Assembly (NCBI GenBank): GCA_938028645.1
Contig: CALIMD010000184.1
Location: 1-9,693, forward strand
DNA: 9,693 nucleotides
Direction of reading: 5' to 3'
Origin: an uncultured Alphaproteobacteria bacterium
GTDB lineage: Bacteria; Pseudomonadota; Alphaproteobacteria; Thalassobaculales; Thalassobaculaceae
Under the pieces are notes generated by a model. It saw only the letters and a program-made list of their open reading frames with translations. It searched no databases and was not told the DNA's origin. Positions 1 to 7,537 of the stretch are shown here, one piece after another (positions within the stretch are counted from its first letter, which is position 1; each line of letters opens with the position of its first letter). The position numbers and the translations under genes are program-made.

Positions 1-512
1 ATACCGTGATGGCCTTCGCAAGTGGAAGTTTCCTTATTTGGAAACATCCTTTAGCCGACTTATGTGCCCAAGCAGCTGCCCCTATTGGAGCAGGCTTTAC
101 CGCCATTGCTCTAGTGACAGGAGCATTATGGGGACAACCGATGTGGGGAACTTGGTGGGTCTGGGATGCGCGCCTAACCTCCGTATTGATACTTTTTTTT
201 CTTTATCTCGGATACATGGCCCTCGTAAATGGATTTGATGACCCAGAGAGAGGGTCTCGAATGGGGGCAATTTTGGCTTTGGTAGGTTTCGTTAACGTGC
301 CTATTATAAAATTTTCTGTCGATTGGTGGAATACACTACATCAGCCAGCCAGCATTAGCCGATTAGACGCTCCCGCCATTGATATATCGATGTTGATCCC
401 ATTGCTGTTGATGGCAATCGGATTTAAACTTTTTTTTATAAGTATTGTAATCCTCCGAATGAAAATACAACTTTTAAAAAAACGCATCCGTTCAATACAA
501 CTGACTCATTAG
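1..512 (+). CDS. ccmC: CcmC heme transporter/heme-handling protein, 5' end missing
   Basis: CcmC is an inner-membrane protein of cytochrome c maturation System I that presents heme on the periplasmic face and passes it to CcmE. The reading frame is open from the window edge (first full codon at 3) with no start upstream, so the N-terminal part, including the first conserved His, lies outside the window. The visible part contains the tryptophan-rich heme-binding WWD motif WGTWWVWDARLTS (from about 144) and the second conserved histidine in WWNTLHQ (His codon at 339-341), flanked by hydrophobic helices, with a basic C-terminal tail. The match to CcmC over this whole span is strong. The GTG at 6 and ATG at 9 are internal codons, not starts. 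The gene is followed by a 122-nt gap and then ccmD. ccmA and ccmB would be expected upstream. Confidence 0.96.
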   Translation, partial: TVMAFASGSFLIWKHPLADLCAQAAAPIGAGFTAIALVTGALWGQPMWGTWWVWDARLTSVLILFFLYLGYMALVNGFDDPERGSRMGAILALVGFVNVPIIKFSVDWWNTLHQPASISRLDAPAIDISMLIPLLLMAIGFKLFFISIVILRMKIQLLKKRIRSIQLTH

Positions 513-634
513 TCAAAACTTCTAAACTCTTTTGATAAATGTGCACTTGATCTTCTTTAACCTACTTACATTTTGATCTATATAACTCTTAAAGGGTTTA
601 TTGGGGGGTTCTGGACAGGGGCCAGTGACGTTTT

Positions 635-799
635 ATGAGTGATTATGGAATTTATATTTGGTCGTCTTATTTGGTGACCGGGTTTACTATGGTGTTGATT
701 ATTAGCTATTCTTTATATCAATTAAGGATTGCTAAGCGGACGCTGAAGGATTTAAACAGCAATGCCCTAAACAAAAGACGAGTTTCAGATGACACCTAA
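635..799 (+). CDS. ccmD: CcmD, small heme-exporter accessory protein (54 aa)
   Basis: CcmD is a tiny single-pass inner-membrane protein that associates with CcmC and CcmAB and helps release heme-loaded CcmE. This 54-aa product starts MSDYGIYIWSSYLVTGF. It has the aromatic N-terminus (Y-x-W-x-S-Y) typical of CcmD, one membrane segment at about residues 11-30, and a charged cytoplasmic tail (RIAKRTLKDL...NKRR). A stop codon in frame at 626-628 limits the upstream extent, so ATG 635 is the natural start. The nearest Shine-Dalgarno-like purine run (ACAGGGG, 616-622) is distant at 12 nt and weak. The last 11 nt overlap the start of ccmE, which implies coupled translation. The position between ccmC and ccmE is the canonical place for ccmD and supports the call more than sequence conservation, which is always low in this family. 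Confidence 0.88.
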   Translation: MSDYGIYIWSSYLVTGFTMVLIISYSLYQLRIAKRTLKDLNSNALNKRRVSDDT

Positions 800-1232
800 A
801 CGTCGTCGACTGACAATGGTGGGGCTAGGTCTTCTTATGGTGGCGGCAGCAACGACCCTTGCCCTAAACGCTTTTGAAGACACTTTGGTTTTTTTCTACA
901 GTCCAACAGACTTGATTGATACCAAAACCAACTCCAAGAAACAAATTAGAGTGGGCGGATTAGTTGAGGAGAATAGCCTTTTAAAGTCAAGTGATGGTCT
1001 AACTGTTTCATTCACTATTACAGACCTTGATAATAGCTTGCCAGTAACCTTTAAGGGCGCACTCCCAGATTTGTTTAGGGAAGGTCAGGGTGTAGTTGCT
1101 GAAGGGTATTTAGTAGATGGTCTTTTTCAAGCCAAACACGTACTGGCAAAACATGATGAAAACTATATGCCAAAAGAAGTAGCCGACTCATTGAAAAAAT
1201 CAGGAAAATGGAAAGGGGGCAATAAACAATGA
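789..1232 (+). CDS. ccmE: CcmE, periplasmic heme chaperone
   Basis: CcmE binds heme covalently through a histidine and carries it from the CcmABCD complex to the CcmF/CcmH ligation complex. The 147-aa protein has a basic N-terminus (TPKRRR), one membrane anchor at about residues 8-28, and a beta-barrel (OB-fold) periplasmic domain. The covalent heme-binding site is clear: VLAKHDENYMPKEV with His122 and Tyr126 of the H-x-x-x-Y signature. The flexible C-terminal tail after it is Lys/Gly rich. Length and architecture are normal for the family. The start codon lies inside the end of ccmD (11-nt overlap, ATGACACCTAA), and the stop overlaps the ccmF start as ATGA, so it is translated within a coupled chain. 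Confidence 0.98.
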   Translation: MTPKRRRLTMVGLGLLMVAAATTLALNAFEDTLVFFYSPTDLIDTKTNSKKQIRVGGLVEENSLLKSSDGLTVSFTITDLDNSLPVTFKGALPDLFREGQGVVAEGYLVDGLFQAKHVLAKHDENYMPKEVADSLKKSGKWKGGNKQ

Positions 1233-3223
1233 TAGCTGAACTAGGACATTATGCGTTGGTTTTGGCTTTGCTCATTGCTTTGGTCCAGACCACGGTCCCG
1301 CTCTATGGTGCAGCCAGGAATGATTTTTCTTTAATGGGAGTAGCCCAGCCCGCCGCCACTGCTCAATTCATTGCAATTGCAATTGCATTTGGAGCACTAA
1401 CACATGCTTATGTTACGTCTGATTTTTCAGTAATAAACGTAGCTGAGAATTCGCATTCCTTAAAACCATTGTTATATAAAATAAGTGGGGTTTGGGGGAA
1501 CCATGAAGGTTCAATGATCCTTTGGGTTTTAATACTTGCACTGTTTGGATTTGCCGTAGCACAATTTGGGGTACATCTTCCCCCAACGTTAAAAGCCAGA
1601 GTTTTGTCCGTCCAAGCATCTATTGGGGTTGCTTTTCTGGGTTTCATTCTTTTGACTTCTAATCCCTTTTTGAGATTAGATCCGGCCCCAATTGACGGTC
1701 GCGACTTAAATCCCCTATTGCAAGATCCAGGGTTAGCGTTCCATCCCCCTATGCTATATCTTGGGTATGTAGGTTTTTCGATGGCATTTTCGTTTGCGGT
1801 CGCTGCATTAATAGAAGGTCGGGTGGACCCCGCGTGGGCGCGCTGGGTTAGACCTTGGACTCTAGCCGCATGGGTAGCCCTTACAGCCGGTATAACGCTT
1901 GGGAGTTGGTGGGCATACTATGAACTGGGTTGGGGGGGATGGTGGTACTGGGATCCAGTTGAAAACGCAAGTTTTATGCCTTGGCTATCCGGAACTGCAT
2001 TACTTCACTCCGCAATAGTTGTGGAGAAAAGAGATGCACTGAAAAGCTGGACTATTCTTCTGGCTATCTTAACCTTTGCATTAAGTTTAATGGGAACTTT
2101 TCTAGTCAGATCGGGGGTTCTAACATCTGTTCATGCCTTTGCCGTCGATCCAGAGAGGGGTTTATACATACTTGCAATACTAGTACTATTTGTTGGTGGT
2201 GCCTTGATCATGTTTGCACTAAGGGCACCATCGATGAAGCTAGGGGGGTTATTTCAGCCGATAAGTCGCGAAGGAGGATTAATAATGAATAATCTTCTTC
2301 TCTCAGTTGCAACAGCAACGGTATTTATTGGTACACTTTACCCTCTTTTTCTAGATGCCACGACTGGACAAAAGGTTTCTGTTGGACCTCCGTTTTTTAA
2401 TGCCACTTTCGTTCCAGTAATGATACCACTTGTCCTCTTAATGGCGATTGGTCCAATGTTGGCTTGGAAACGAGGTGATCTTTCAGCGGCAATGTCGCGA
2501 CTCTGGTTCGCCGTTGCTCTATCATTTGCCATCGGCATATTCGTATTTTGGCTCCATAGTGATGAGCCTCTCGCCCCTGTGATTGGTTTTGCATTAGCTG
2601 GTTGGCTAGCGGGCGGAACTCTCAAAGAATTTGCGGATAGAATAGGATTATTCCGAGATCAATTGTCTAAATCTTTGTCCAAAGCCAGGCGGTTACCTAG
2701 ATCTGCATACGGCATGACAATGGCACATCTGGGACTATCCATCTTTATTTGTGGAGCAGTAGCAGATAGTGCATGGAGAACTGAAGTAGTTATAAACGCT
2801 AAAGAGAAGGACAAAACTTCCGTTGCAGGGTTCGAGGCGCAATTAGAAAACGTAGACAGGCTCGAGGGCCCTAATTACCATTTGGAAAGAGCAACCGTTA
2901 TTATAAGAAAAAATGGAGAATATGTCACGAGAGTGTTCCCCGAACGACGGTTCTATCCAGTGCAGCAAATGCCCACGACTGAGGCTGCCATTCACACCAC
3001 ACTTTTAGCTGATATATATGTTTCGTTGGGAGAGGGTAGCAAAGGCCAAGGTTGGACGCTTAGGTTGTGGTACAATCCTCTAATACCCTGGATATGGGCA
3101 GGCTGTTTAATCATGGTAGTAGGGGGTTTAATATCACTATCAGACCGGCGACTCAGAATTGGTGCACCATTTAAACAAGCACACAAAAAAGTTCAAGAAA
3201 ACGGCTTACTTGAAGATGCGTAA
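1229..3223 (+). CDS. ccmF: CcmF, heme lyase subunit of the cytochrome c ligation complex
   Basis: CcmF is a large polytopic inner-membrane protein that, with CcmH (and CcmI), attaches heme to the CXXCH cysteines of apocytochrome c. At 664 aa it is full length for the family. The WWD heme-binding domain is at about residues 227-242 (GSWWAYYELGWGGWWYWDPV). Likely heme-ligand histidines are His172 (FHPPMLY), His260 (LLHSA), His302 (VHAF) and His500 (MAHLGLS), matching the four conserved histidines known in E. coli CcmF. The WGNHEGS motif sits at residues 89-95. A large periplasmic loop before the last membrane helix (about 513-610) contains the PERRFYP segment typical of CcmF. It is preceded by a good Shine-Dalgarno (AAAGGGGG, 1212-1219) and overlaps ccmE by 4 nt and ccmG by 8 nt. 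Confidence 0.98.
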   Translation: MIAELGHYALVLALLIALVQTTVPLYGAARNDFSLMGVAQPAATAQFIAIAIAFGALTHAYVTSDFSVINVAENSHSLKPLLYKISGVWGNHEGSMILWVLILALFGFAVAQFGVHLPPTLKARVLSVQASIGVAFLGFILLTSNPFLRLDPAPIDGRDLNPLLQDPGLAFHPPMLYLGYVGFSMAFSFAVAALIEGRVDPAWARWVRPWTLAAWVALTAGITLGSWWAYYELGWGGWWYWDPVENASFMPWLSGTALLHSAIVVEKRDALKSWTILLAILTFALSLMGTFLVRSGVLTSVHAFAVDPERGLYILAILVLFVGGALIMFALRAPSMKLGGLFQPISREGGLIMNNLLLSVATATVFIGTLYPLFLDATTGQKVSVGPPFFNATFVPVMIPLVLLMAIGPMLAWKRGDLSAAMSRLWFAVALSFAIGIFVFWLHSDEPLAPVIGFALAGWLAGGTLKEFADRIGLFRDQLSKSLSKARRLPRSAYGMTMAHLGLSIFICGAVADSAWRTEVVINAKEKDKTSVAGFEAQLENVDRLEGPNYHLERATVIIRKNGEYVTRVFPERRFYPVQQMPTTEAAIHTTLLADIYVSLGEGSKGQGWTLRLWYNPLIPWIWAGCLIMVVGGLISLSDRRLRIGAPFKQAHKKVQENGLLEDA

Positions 3224-3764
3224 ATTGATTTACTTGGGACCTCTAGTTTTTTTTATGACTACTGCCGTTTATTTCGCTTTACCAATTATAAAAGGTAAAG
3301 ATCCGAGAATCTTGCCCTCAGCTATGATTGAAAAAAATATTCCAGATTTGGATCTTCCCCCGCTTCTAGAAACAAAACCGGGTATAGACAATCAAGCATT
3401 GATAGGAGAGATCCAGTTAGTTAACTTTTTTTCGTCTTGGTGCGGTCCGTGTCGAACAGAACATGATTTCCTTATGAGAATTGGCAAATCAAATATAGTC
3501 CCAATATATGGAATCAATTACAAGGATAAGCAAAAAGCTGCCAAGAAATGGTTACTTGATCTAGGAGACCCTTACGAGAGAATTGGTAGAGACGTTGATG
3601 GAAGGACAGCCATAGATTGGGGTGTTTACGGTGTTCCTGAGACTTATCTAATTGATAAACAAGGTCGAATTCAGTATCGACACGTTGGTCCACTTTCCGA
3701 AAGCATTTTTAAAGAAAAAATCTCTCCTGTAATCAAGGTCCTACGGAAACAAACAAATGGCTAA
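3216..3764 (+). CDS. ccmG: CcmG (DsbE), membrane-anchored periplasmic thioredoxin
   Basis: CcmG is a thiol-disulfide oxidoreductase that keeps the heme-binding cysteines of apocytochrome c, or CcmH, reduced, drawing electrons from CcdA/DsbD. The 182-aa protein has an N-terminal membrane anchor at about residues 4-24, a thioredoxin fold with active site WCGPC at residues 75-79 (Cys76, Cys79), and the GVPE cis-proline loop at residues 139-142, which is diagnostic for this family rather than generic thioredoxin. The ATG at 3216 is chosen over the longer in-frame ATG at 3159. It gives the standard CcmG N-terminus (MRKLIYLGPLVFF) and an 8-nt overlap with the ccmF stop (ATGCGTAA) like the other junctions of the operon, whereas the upstream start would add 19 charged residues read from inside ccmF. 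Confidence 0.95.
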   Translation: MRKLIYLGPLVFFMTTAVYFALPIIKGKDPRILPSAMIEKNIPDLDLPPLLETKPGIDNQALIGEIQLVNFFSSWCGPCRTEHDFLMRIGKSNIVPIYGINYKDKQKAAKKWLLDLGDPYERIGRDVDGRTAIDWGVYGVPETYLIDKQGRIQYRHVGPLSESIFKEKISPVIKVLRKQTNG

Positions 3765-4233
3765 ATATCAGCTTTTTATGTTAACTCTCGCTATAATAGT
3801 CAGTCTTCCACTAAATGCGCCAGCAGTTGAGCCATCCGAGATACTGCAAAATCCCCAGCTCGAGGTACGGGCCCGTAATCTTAGTCAAAACATACGGTGC
3901 CTCGTATGTCAAAACCAATCAATTGATGATAGCAATGCTTCCTTGGCGAAAGATTTAAGAAAAATTGTTAGAGAACAGCTGATAAGCGGTGCATCAGATA
4001 ATGACATATATGATTTTTTGATAGCACGGTACGGTGACTTCGTTCTGTTGCGGCCTCCAGTAAAAGCAACCACCTATATATTATGGTACGGACCGTTATT
4101 TATATTCTTCGCCGGCCTATTGTTGTCAGTATTATTTCTAATTCGAAGAAAAAGAATAATGCCCGAAGAGCCACTATCTCTTGAGGAAAAAGAAGAACTA
4201 TCCATCCTTATAAGTAGAGAGAAGGAGGGATAG
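3757..4233 (+). CDS. ccmH: CcmH (CcmL-type), thiol oxidoreductase subunit of heme lyase
   Basis: CcmH reduces or docks the CXXCH cysteines of apocytochrome c and partners with CcmF during heme ligation. The 158-aa protein has a cleavable signal peptide (hydrophobic core residues 5-18, probable cleavage after Ala23 in NAPA|VEP). Its three-helix periplasmic domain bears the signature RCLVCQNQS with Cys48 and Cys51, followed by the SLAKDLR and ARYGDFVLLRPP segments typical of the family. One membrane helix spans about 107-128, then a basic/acidic cytoplasmic tail. This is the short, non-fused CcmH. The TPR part that is fused in enterobacterial CcmH is encoded separately here by the next gene, ccmI. 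It overlaps the end of ccmG by 8 nt (ATGGCTAA). Confidence 0.97.
   Translation: MAKYQLFMLTLAIIVSLPLNAPAVEPSEILQNPQLEVRARNLSQNIRCLVCQNQSIDDSNASLAKDLRKIVREQLISGASDNDIYDFLIARYGDFVLLRPPVKATTYILWYGPLFIFFAGLLLSVLFLIRRKRIMPEEPLSLEEKEELSILISREKEG
4221..4229 (+). promoter_or_regulatory. strong ribosome binding site for ccmI
   Basis: GAAGGAGGG is a near-perfect anti-Shine-Dalgarno complement ending 5 nt before the ccmI ATG at 4235, inside the last codons of ccmH. It is the strongest ribosome binding site I can see in the ccm block. It fixes the ccmI start and suggests ccmI can be initiated on its own rather than only by coupling to ccmH. Confidence 0.8.
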
Positions 4234-4234
4234 A

Positions 4235-5710
4235 ATGTTGTTTTGGTTCATAGCCGGAATACTAACCCTGGGCGCTGTGCTTGCAATCATATGGCCTATA
4301 CTGAAAGAGAAGACCCAGAGTGAAGATCCTGCTTCATTTAATTTGCAAGTCTATGCAGACCAATTGGATGAACTGGAACGGGACCTTCTGGAAGGTCGCA
4401 TAGCAAAACAAGATAAAGAGTCCGCCGGTCTTGAGATACAACGGAGAATTTTATCGACCAATAGCAATATAAAAGAGAACAATAATCAAAATCATAAAAA
4501 CCCTAGTCAATTCAGTCGAATGATATTGGCGGTATTATTGGCATTCTTGATACCGTCATTCGCGCTGGGAACGTATATATCCATGGGAAAGCCAGGGCTT
4601 TCTGGCCAACCTTTTAATAATCGCGTTTCTCAAACGCCCAAGCCAACCGCCATAGCGACTAACGAAGGCCAACATGGCGAAATAAACGATATGATCACCA
4701 ATTTGAGGGCTAAATTAGATAAGAACCCTAATGACATCAAAAGTTGGGAACTTCTTGGTAAAACTTATCTTATGCAAAAAAAGTATTCTGAGGCGGCATC
4801 CACGCTGGAGCGAGCTCTTCAAATAACACCTAATAATATTGGTATGCGCGCAGCTTTTGGGGAGGCCCTAACCCTGGCTGCCGATGGACGCGTCACCCAA
4901 AAGTCCGAATCTGAGTTTAAAGCAGTTGAAAAGCACACCCCAGATGACGCTAGAGCCCGTTATTATTTGGGCCTTGCTGAATATCAAAGAAATAATTTGA
5001 CAGCAGCGCTTCGACGCTGGATTGCTCTAGAAATCGATACTCCAGAAGACGCTCCATGGAGACCAATGCTTCAAAGTCGCATTCAAAAGGCTGAGAAAGA
5101 GAGCGGCATTGATATCTCTGCATTAAAGTTAGGAGAAATCACTAAAAGGCCTCCCCACAAGGGAACCATTACACCAAATCAAGGGCAATCAACACAGGTC
5201 TCAAAACCCATCCCCGGCCCAAGCCAAAGTCAAATCGCTGCGGCACAAAATATGACCGCCAAAGATCGTCAATCTATGATCCGAAGTATGGTCCAACGTT
5301 TAGCTGATAAATTAGAAGATAACCCGAACGATGTCGACGGATGGCTGAGACTTGCGCGTTCGTACTCTGTGTTAAAACAGTCTGAGAGCGCCATAAATGC
5401 CTATAGTCAAGCGGCCAAGATTGCTCCAAATAGAATAGATATCCAGCTGAACTTTGCGCGTGCACTTTTCCCAGCCGGAACACCCGAAACAGAAATACCT
5501 TCCCGGCTTAAACCGGTAATCGAAAATATTTTAAAACTCGATCCTAATCACCCAGAAGCAACATTTTACCGGGGAATGATCGCTAAAGCAGAGGGTGATT
5601 ATTCACTTGCTCATGAATTATGGACACGTCTGTTGCAGGTAATGGGCCCTAATGCACCAGCACGAAAATCAATAGAAAAACAGATCAATTCGCTTAAAAT
5701 GCAAAAGTAA
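4235..5710 (+). CDS. ccmI: CcmI, apocytochrome c chaperone with two TPR domains
   Basis: CcmI binds the C-terminal helix of apocytochrome c and delivers it to the CcmF/CcmH complex. The 491-aa protein has the family layout. A first membrane helix covers residues 2-21. A cytoplasmic loop contains the conserved VYADQLDELERDLLEGRI segment (39-56), and a second membrane helix spans about 95-116, followed by the PGLSGQPF motif typical of alphaproteobacterial CcmI. Two periplasmic TPR blocks follow, at about 150-287 and 346-488, joined by a Pro/Gln/Ser-rich linker (about 300-335). The two blocks align with each other almost without gaps (NPND 164-167 with 363-366; Trp171 with Trp370; Trp262 with Trp463), so the domain is duplicated. 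It starts 1 nt after the ccmH stop and is probably the last gene of the operon, although no clear terminator follows. Confidence 0.93.
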   Translation: MLFWFIAGILTLGAVLAIIWPILKEKTQSEDPASFNLQVYADQLDELERDLLEGRIAKQDKESAGLEIQRRILSTNSNIKENNNQNHKNPSQFSRMILAVLLAFLIPSFALGTYISMGKPGLSGQPFNNRVSQTPKPTAIATNEGQHGEINDMITNLRAKLDKNPNDIKSWELLGKTYLMQKKYSEAASTLERALQITPNNIGMRAAFGEALTLAADGRVTQKSESEFKAVEKHTPDDARARYYLGLAEYQRNNLTAALRRWIALEIDTPEDAPWRPMLQSRIQKAEKESGIDISALKLGEITKRPPHKGTITPNQGQSTQVSKPIPGPSQSQIAAAQNMTAKDRQSMIRSMVQRLADKLEDNPNDVDGWLRLARSYSVLKQSESAINAYSQAAKIAPNRIDIQLNFARALFPAGTPETEIPSRLKPVIENILKLDPNHPEATFYRGMIAKAEGDYSLAHELWTRLLQVMGPNAPARKSIEKQINSLKMQK

Positions 5711-5784
5711 AAGTGTCAATTAAAGTTAATCCAGTGTGTTTGCAAGCAATTTTGTCTATAAGTTAAGCGCAGACACAAGATGAA

Positions 5785-5812
5785 TTCAAACAACTAGATC
5801 AATACATACAAT
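5785..5812 (+). promoter_or_regulatory. possible promoter upstream of the GT83 gene
   Basis: In the 123-nt gap between ccmI and the GT83 gene, TTCAAA (5785-5790, 4/6 to the sigma-70 -35 box) is 16 nt from TACAAT (5807-5812, 5/6 to the -10 box). The start of transcription would fall near 5819, giving a very short leader before the GTG at 5834. In AT-rich DNA such a match is expected fairly often by chance, so this is a weak call. No convincing terminator for the ccm operon is visible in the same gap, so read-through is also possible. Confidence 0.25.
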
Positions 5813-5833
5813 TAAAATACGGGTTCGGTTATC

Positions 5834-7504
5834 GTGCATTGGCGTAATATTTTAATCCTCTTAACTTTCAGCTTGGTAGTTTTCATACCAGGTATCTCTA
5901 GTATCCCCCCATTAGACAGAGATGAGTCTCGTTTTGCCCAAGCTAGCAAGCAAATGATAGAAACTGGTGATTACGTTGATATAAGATTTCAAGAAACCCC
6001 AAGATACAAAAAACCTGTTGGAGCTTATTGGGTACAAGCGGCGACGGTAAATATACTATCACCAGATAAACTCAATTCTATTTGGGCCTACCGTATACCC
6101 TCCCTGCTTGCCTCTTTAGCGGCGGTGATCCTCACATATGCTATTGCTTGTCTTTTTGTTAAAAGAGAAGTTGCGCTATTTTCTGGAATTTTATTAGCGT
6201 CAAGTTTTCTGCTTAATGCAGAAGCGCACATGGCTAAAACAGACGCTCTATTGCTGCTGAGTGTATTAATCACCCAGTACGGCTTAGCCAGGACATACAA
6301 AGGCGACATAAATTTTTTAAGCTGGTTATATTTTTGGGCAGGTCTTGGACTAAGCATCCTTCTCAAAGGTCCAATTGTCCCAGTTATTATACTGTTAGCC
6401 ATTGTAACATTATGCTGTTTTGATCGTAACCTAAATCTTATAAAGCAGCTCCGACCGATGACAGGCGTTCTGGTTGCCACTGCTATCAGTCTGCCTTGGG
6501 TAATAGCCGTTCAAATATCTTCCAGTGGTGCCTTTTTAAAGAAATCAATTAGTGTAGATTTACTACCGAAGTTGATGGGCGGCGTCGAATCTCATGGAAT
6601 GCCGCCTGGCTATTATCTTCTAATGTTAATGATTGCTTTCTGGCCTAGCTCACTCTTTCTCTGGCCAAGTTTGATTCATTTCATCAAGTCTAAAAAAGAC
6701 ATTTTTTTCAAATTTATCATAGCTTGGTTAGTACCAGCATGGATAATGTTGGAGATCGTACCCACAAAATTACCGCATTATGTGTTGCCGCTTTACCCAG
6801 CCATAGCAATAACCGTTGCTAAAGCAATGGATGAAATAAAGTTTTATAAAATTAGCCTAGGATCGAAACTTTATAGCGGCCTTTGGTTCATTCTCAGTAG
6901 CAGTTTAATAATAGCATCTATTTTTTTAGCGAATCCGAACATTGAACTCGTCGCGTCACCGGGCCACGCAATTGATAAAAAAATAGTTTTTGAACACATT
7001 CAAAACATCAGTAACCAACAGGCCTTACTCACTTTCACCTTAATTTTAATTTCATTGGCGACCGTCATCTTTCTATGGAAAGGTAAACTCAAGACCTGCA
7101 TTCTTTCAATAGCCTGTTGTGCAGTCTTATTTTTTATCCCATTAACCCACTCAAAAATTCCAGCTATAAAATGGGCCTTCCCTTCCGCAGAAATAGCTGA
7201 TTTCCTTGAGGCAACCAAGAGACAAGACAATAAATTAATCTCGATAGGGTATCATGAACCAAGCTTGGTTTTTCTTAATGGAACAAATACTTACTTAGCC
7301 AACATTCACGACGGCGTCAAAAAACTAAAAGATGAACCCAACAGTCTAGTATTGGTTAGTCATTCTAAGCTAGAAGATTTTTATTTAGCTACTACCCGGG
7401 CAGGCATTACAACAAAACTGATCGAAACCTTTAACAGCTTCAATTACTCTAAAGGTAGAAACTTAGTTTTAAATTTATTAATGGTAAAAAATGCCCAAAA
7501 TTAA
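5834..7504 (+). CDS. GT83 family ArnT-like polyprenyl-phosphate-dependent glycosyltransferase
   Basis: This is a polytopic inner-membrane glycosyltransferase of the ArnT/PMT (GT-C fold) superfamily. ArnT itself moves L-Ara4N from undecaprenyl phosphate to lipid A phosphates on the periplasmic side; the sugar and acceptor here are unknown. The 556-aa protein shows the family signatures: PPLDRDESRFAQA (25-37) with the acidic catalytic-loop residues Asp28/Asp30/Glu31, RYKKPVGAYW (57-66), many hydrophobic helices up to about residue 435, TKLPHYVLPLYP (311-322), and a C-terminal soluble domain with GYHEPSLVFLNGT (472-484), as in ArnT-like proteins. The start is GTG. An in-frame stop at 5813-5815 and the absence of another start codon between leave it as the best choice, though the ribosome binding site is poor. 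It is followed after 33 nt by the PAP2 gene and then by a GT2 and a LAB_N gene, a typical lipid-modification set. Confidence 0.9.
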   Translation: MHWRNILILLTFSLVVFIPGISSIPPLDRDESRFAQASKQMIETGDYVDIRFQETPRYKKPVGAYWVQAATVNILSPDKLNSIWAYRIPSLLASLAAVILTYAIACLFVKREVALFSGILLASSFLLNAEAHMAKTDALLLLSVLITQYGLARTYKGDINFLSWLYFWAGLGLSILLKGPIVPVIILLAIVTLCCFDRNLNLIKQLRPMTGVLVATAISLPWVIAVQISSSGAFLKKSISVDLLPKLMGGVESHGMPPGYYLLMLMIAFWPSSLFLWPSLIHFIKSKKDIFFKFIIAWLVPAWIMLEIVPTKLPHYVLPLYPAIAITVAKAMDEIKFYKISLGSKLYSGLWFILSSSLIIASIFLANPNIELVASPGHAIDKKIVFEHIQNISNQQALLTFTLILISLATVIFLWKGKLKTCILSIACCAVLFFIPLTHSKIPAIKWAFPSAEIADFLEATKRQDNKLISIGYHEPSLVFLNGTNTYLANIHDGVKKLKDEPNSLVLVSHSKLEDFYLATTRAGITTKLIETFNSFNYSKGRNLVLNLLMVKNAQN

Positions 7505-7537
7505 TAAATACAAGAAGCCAACTCAGATAGTGTTAAA

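Noticed and set aside
190..440. Runs of eight to nine T in ccmC (about 190-198 and 429-437)
   Set aside because: They encode Phe/Leu-rich membrane helices in frame, and the reading frame continues intact to the conserved C-terminus, so there is no sign of slippage or frameshift.
1927..1952. G-rich tract resembling a G-quadruplex (GGGTT followed by seven G, later GGTGG and GGG)
   Set aside because: It encodes the Trp/Gly-rich WWD motif of CcmF, where TGG and GGN codons force G runs; no further function is needed to explain it.
1981..2292. Second + strand open frame of 103 codons inside ccmF
   Set aside because: It overlaps the conserved core of CcmF in another frame, and its translation looks random with scattered cysteines.
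3159..3215. A longer ccmG reading frame starting at ATG 3159
   Set aside because: The extra 19 residues are charged and read out of frame within the conserved end of ccmF; the signal-anchor N-terminus and operon overlap pattern point to ATG 3216.
5740..5753. TTGCAAGCAATTTT as an intrinsic terminator after ccmI
   Set aside because: The stem is only 4 bp with a 2-nt loop, too small to form a stable terminator, although a short T-run follows.
5740..5762. Promoter-like TTGCAA ... TATAAG in the gap after ccmI
   Set aside because: The spacing is only 11 nt, too short for sigma-70, and no better -35 fits the TATAAG box.
6088..6480. Minus-strand open frame of 130 codons inside the GT83 gene
   Set aside because: It is antisense to strongly conserved membrane-protein coding sequence, has no recognisable domain, and has composition expected of a shadow frame.
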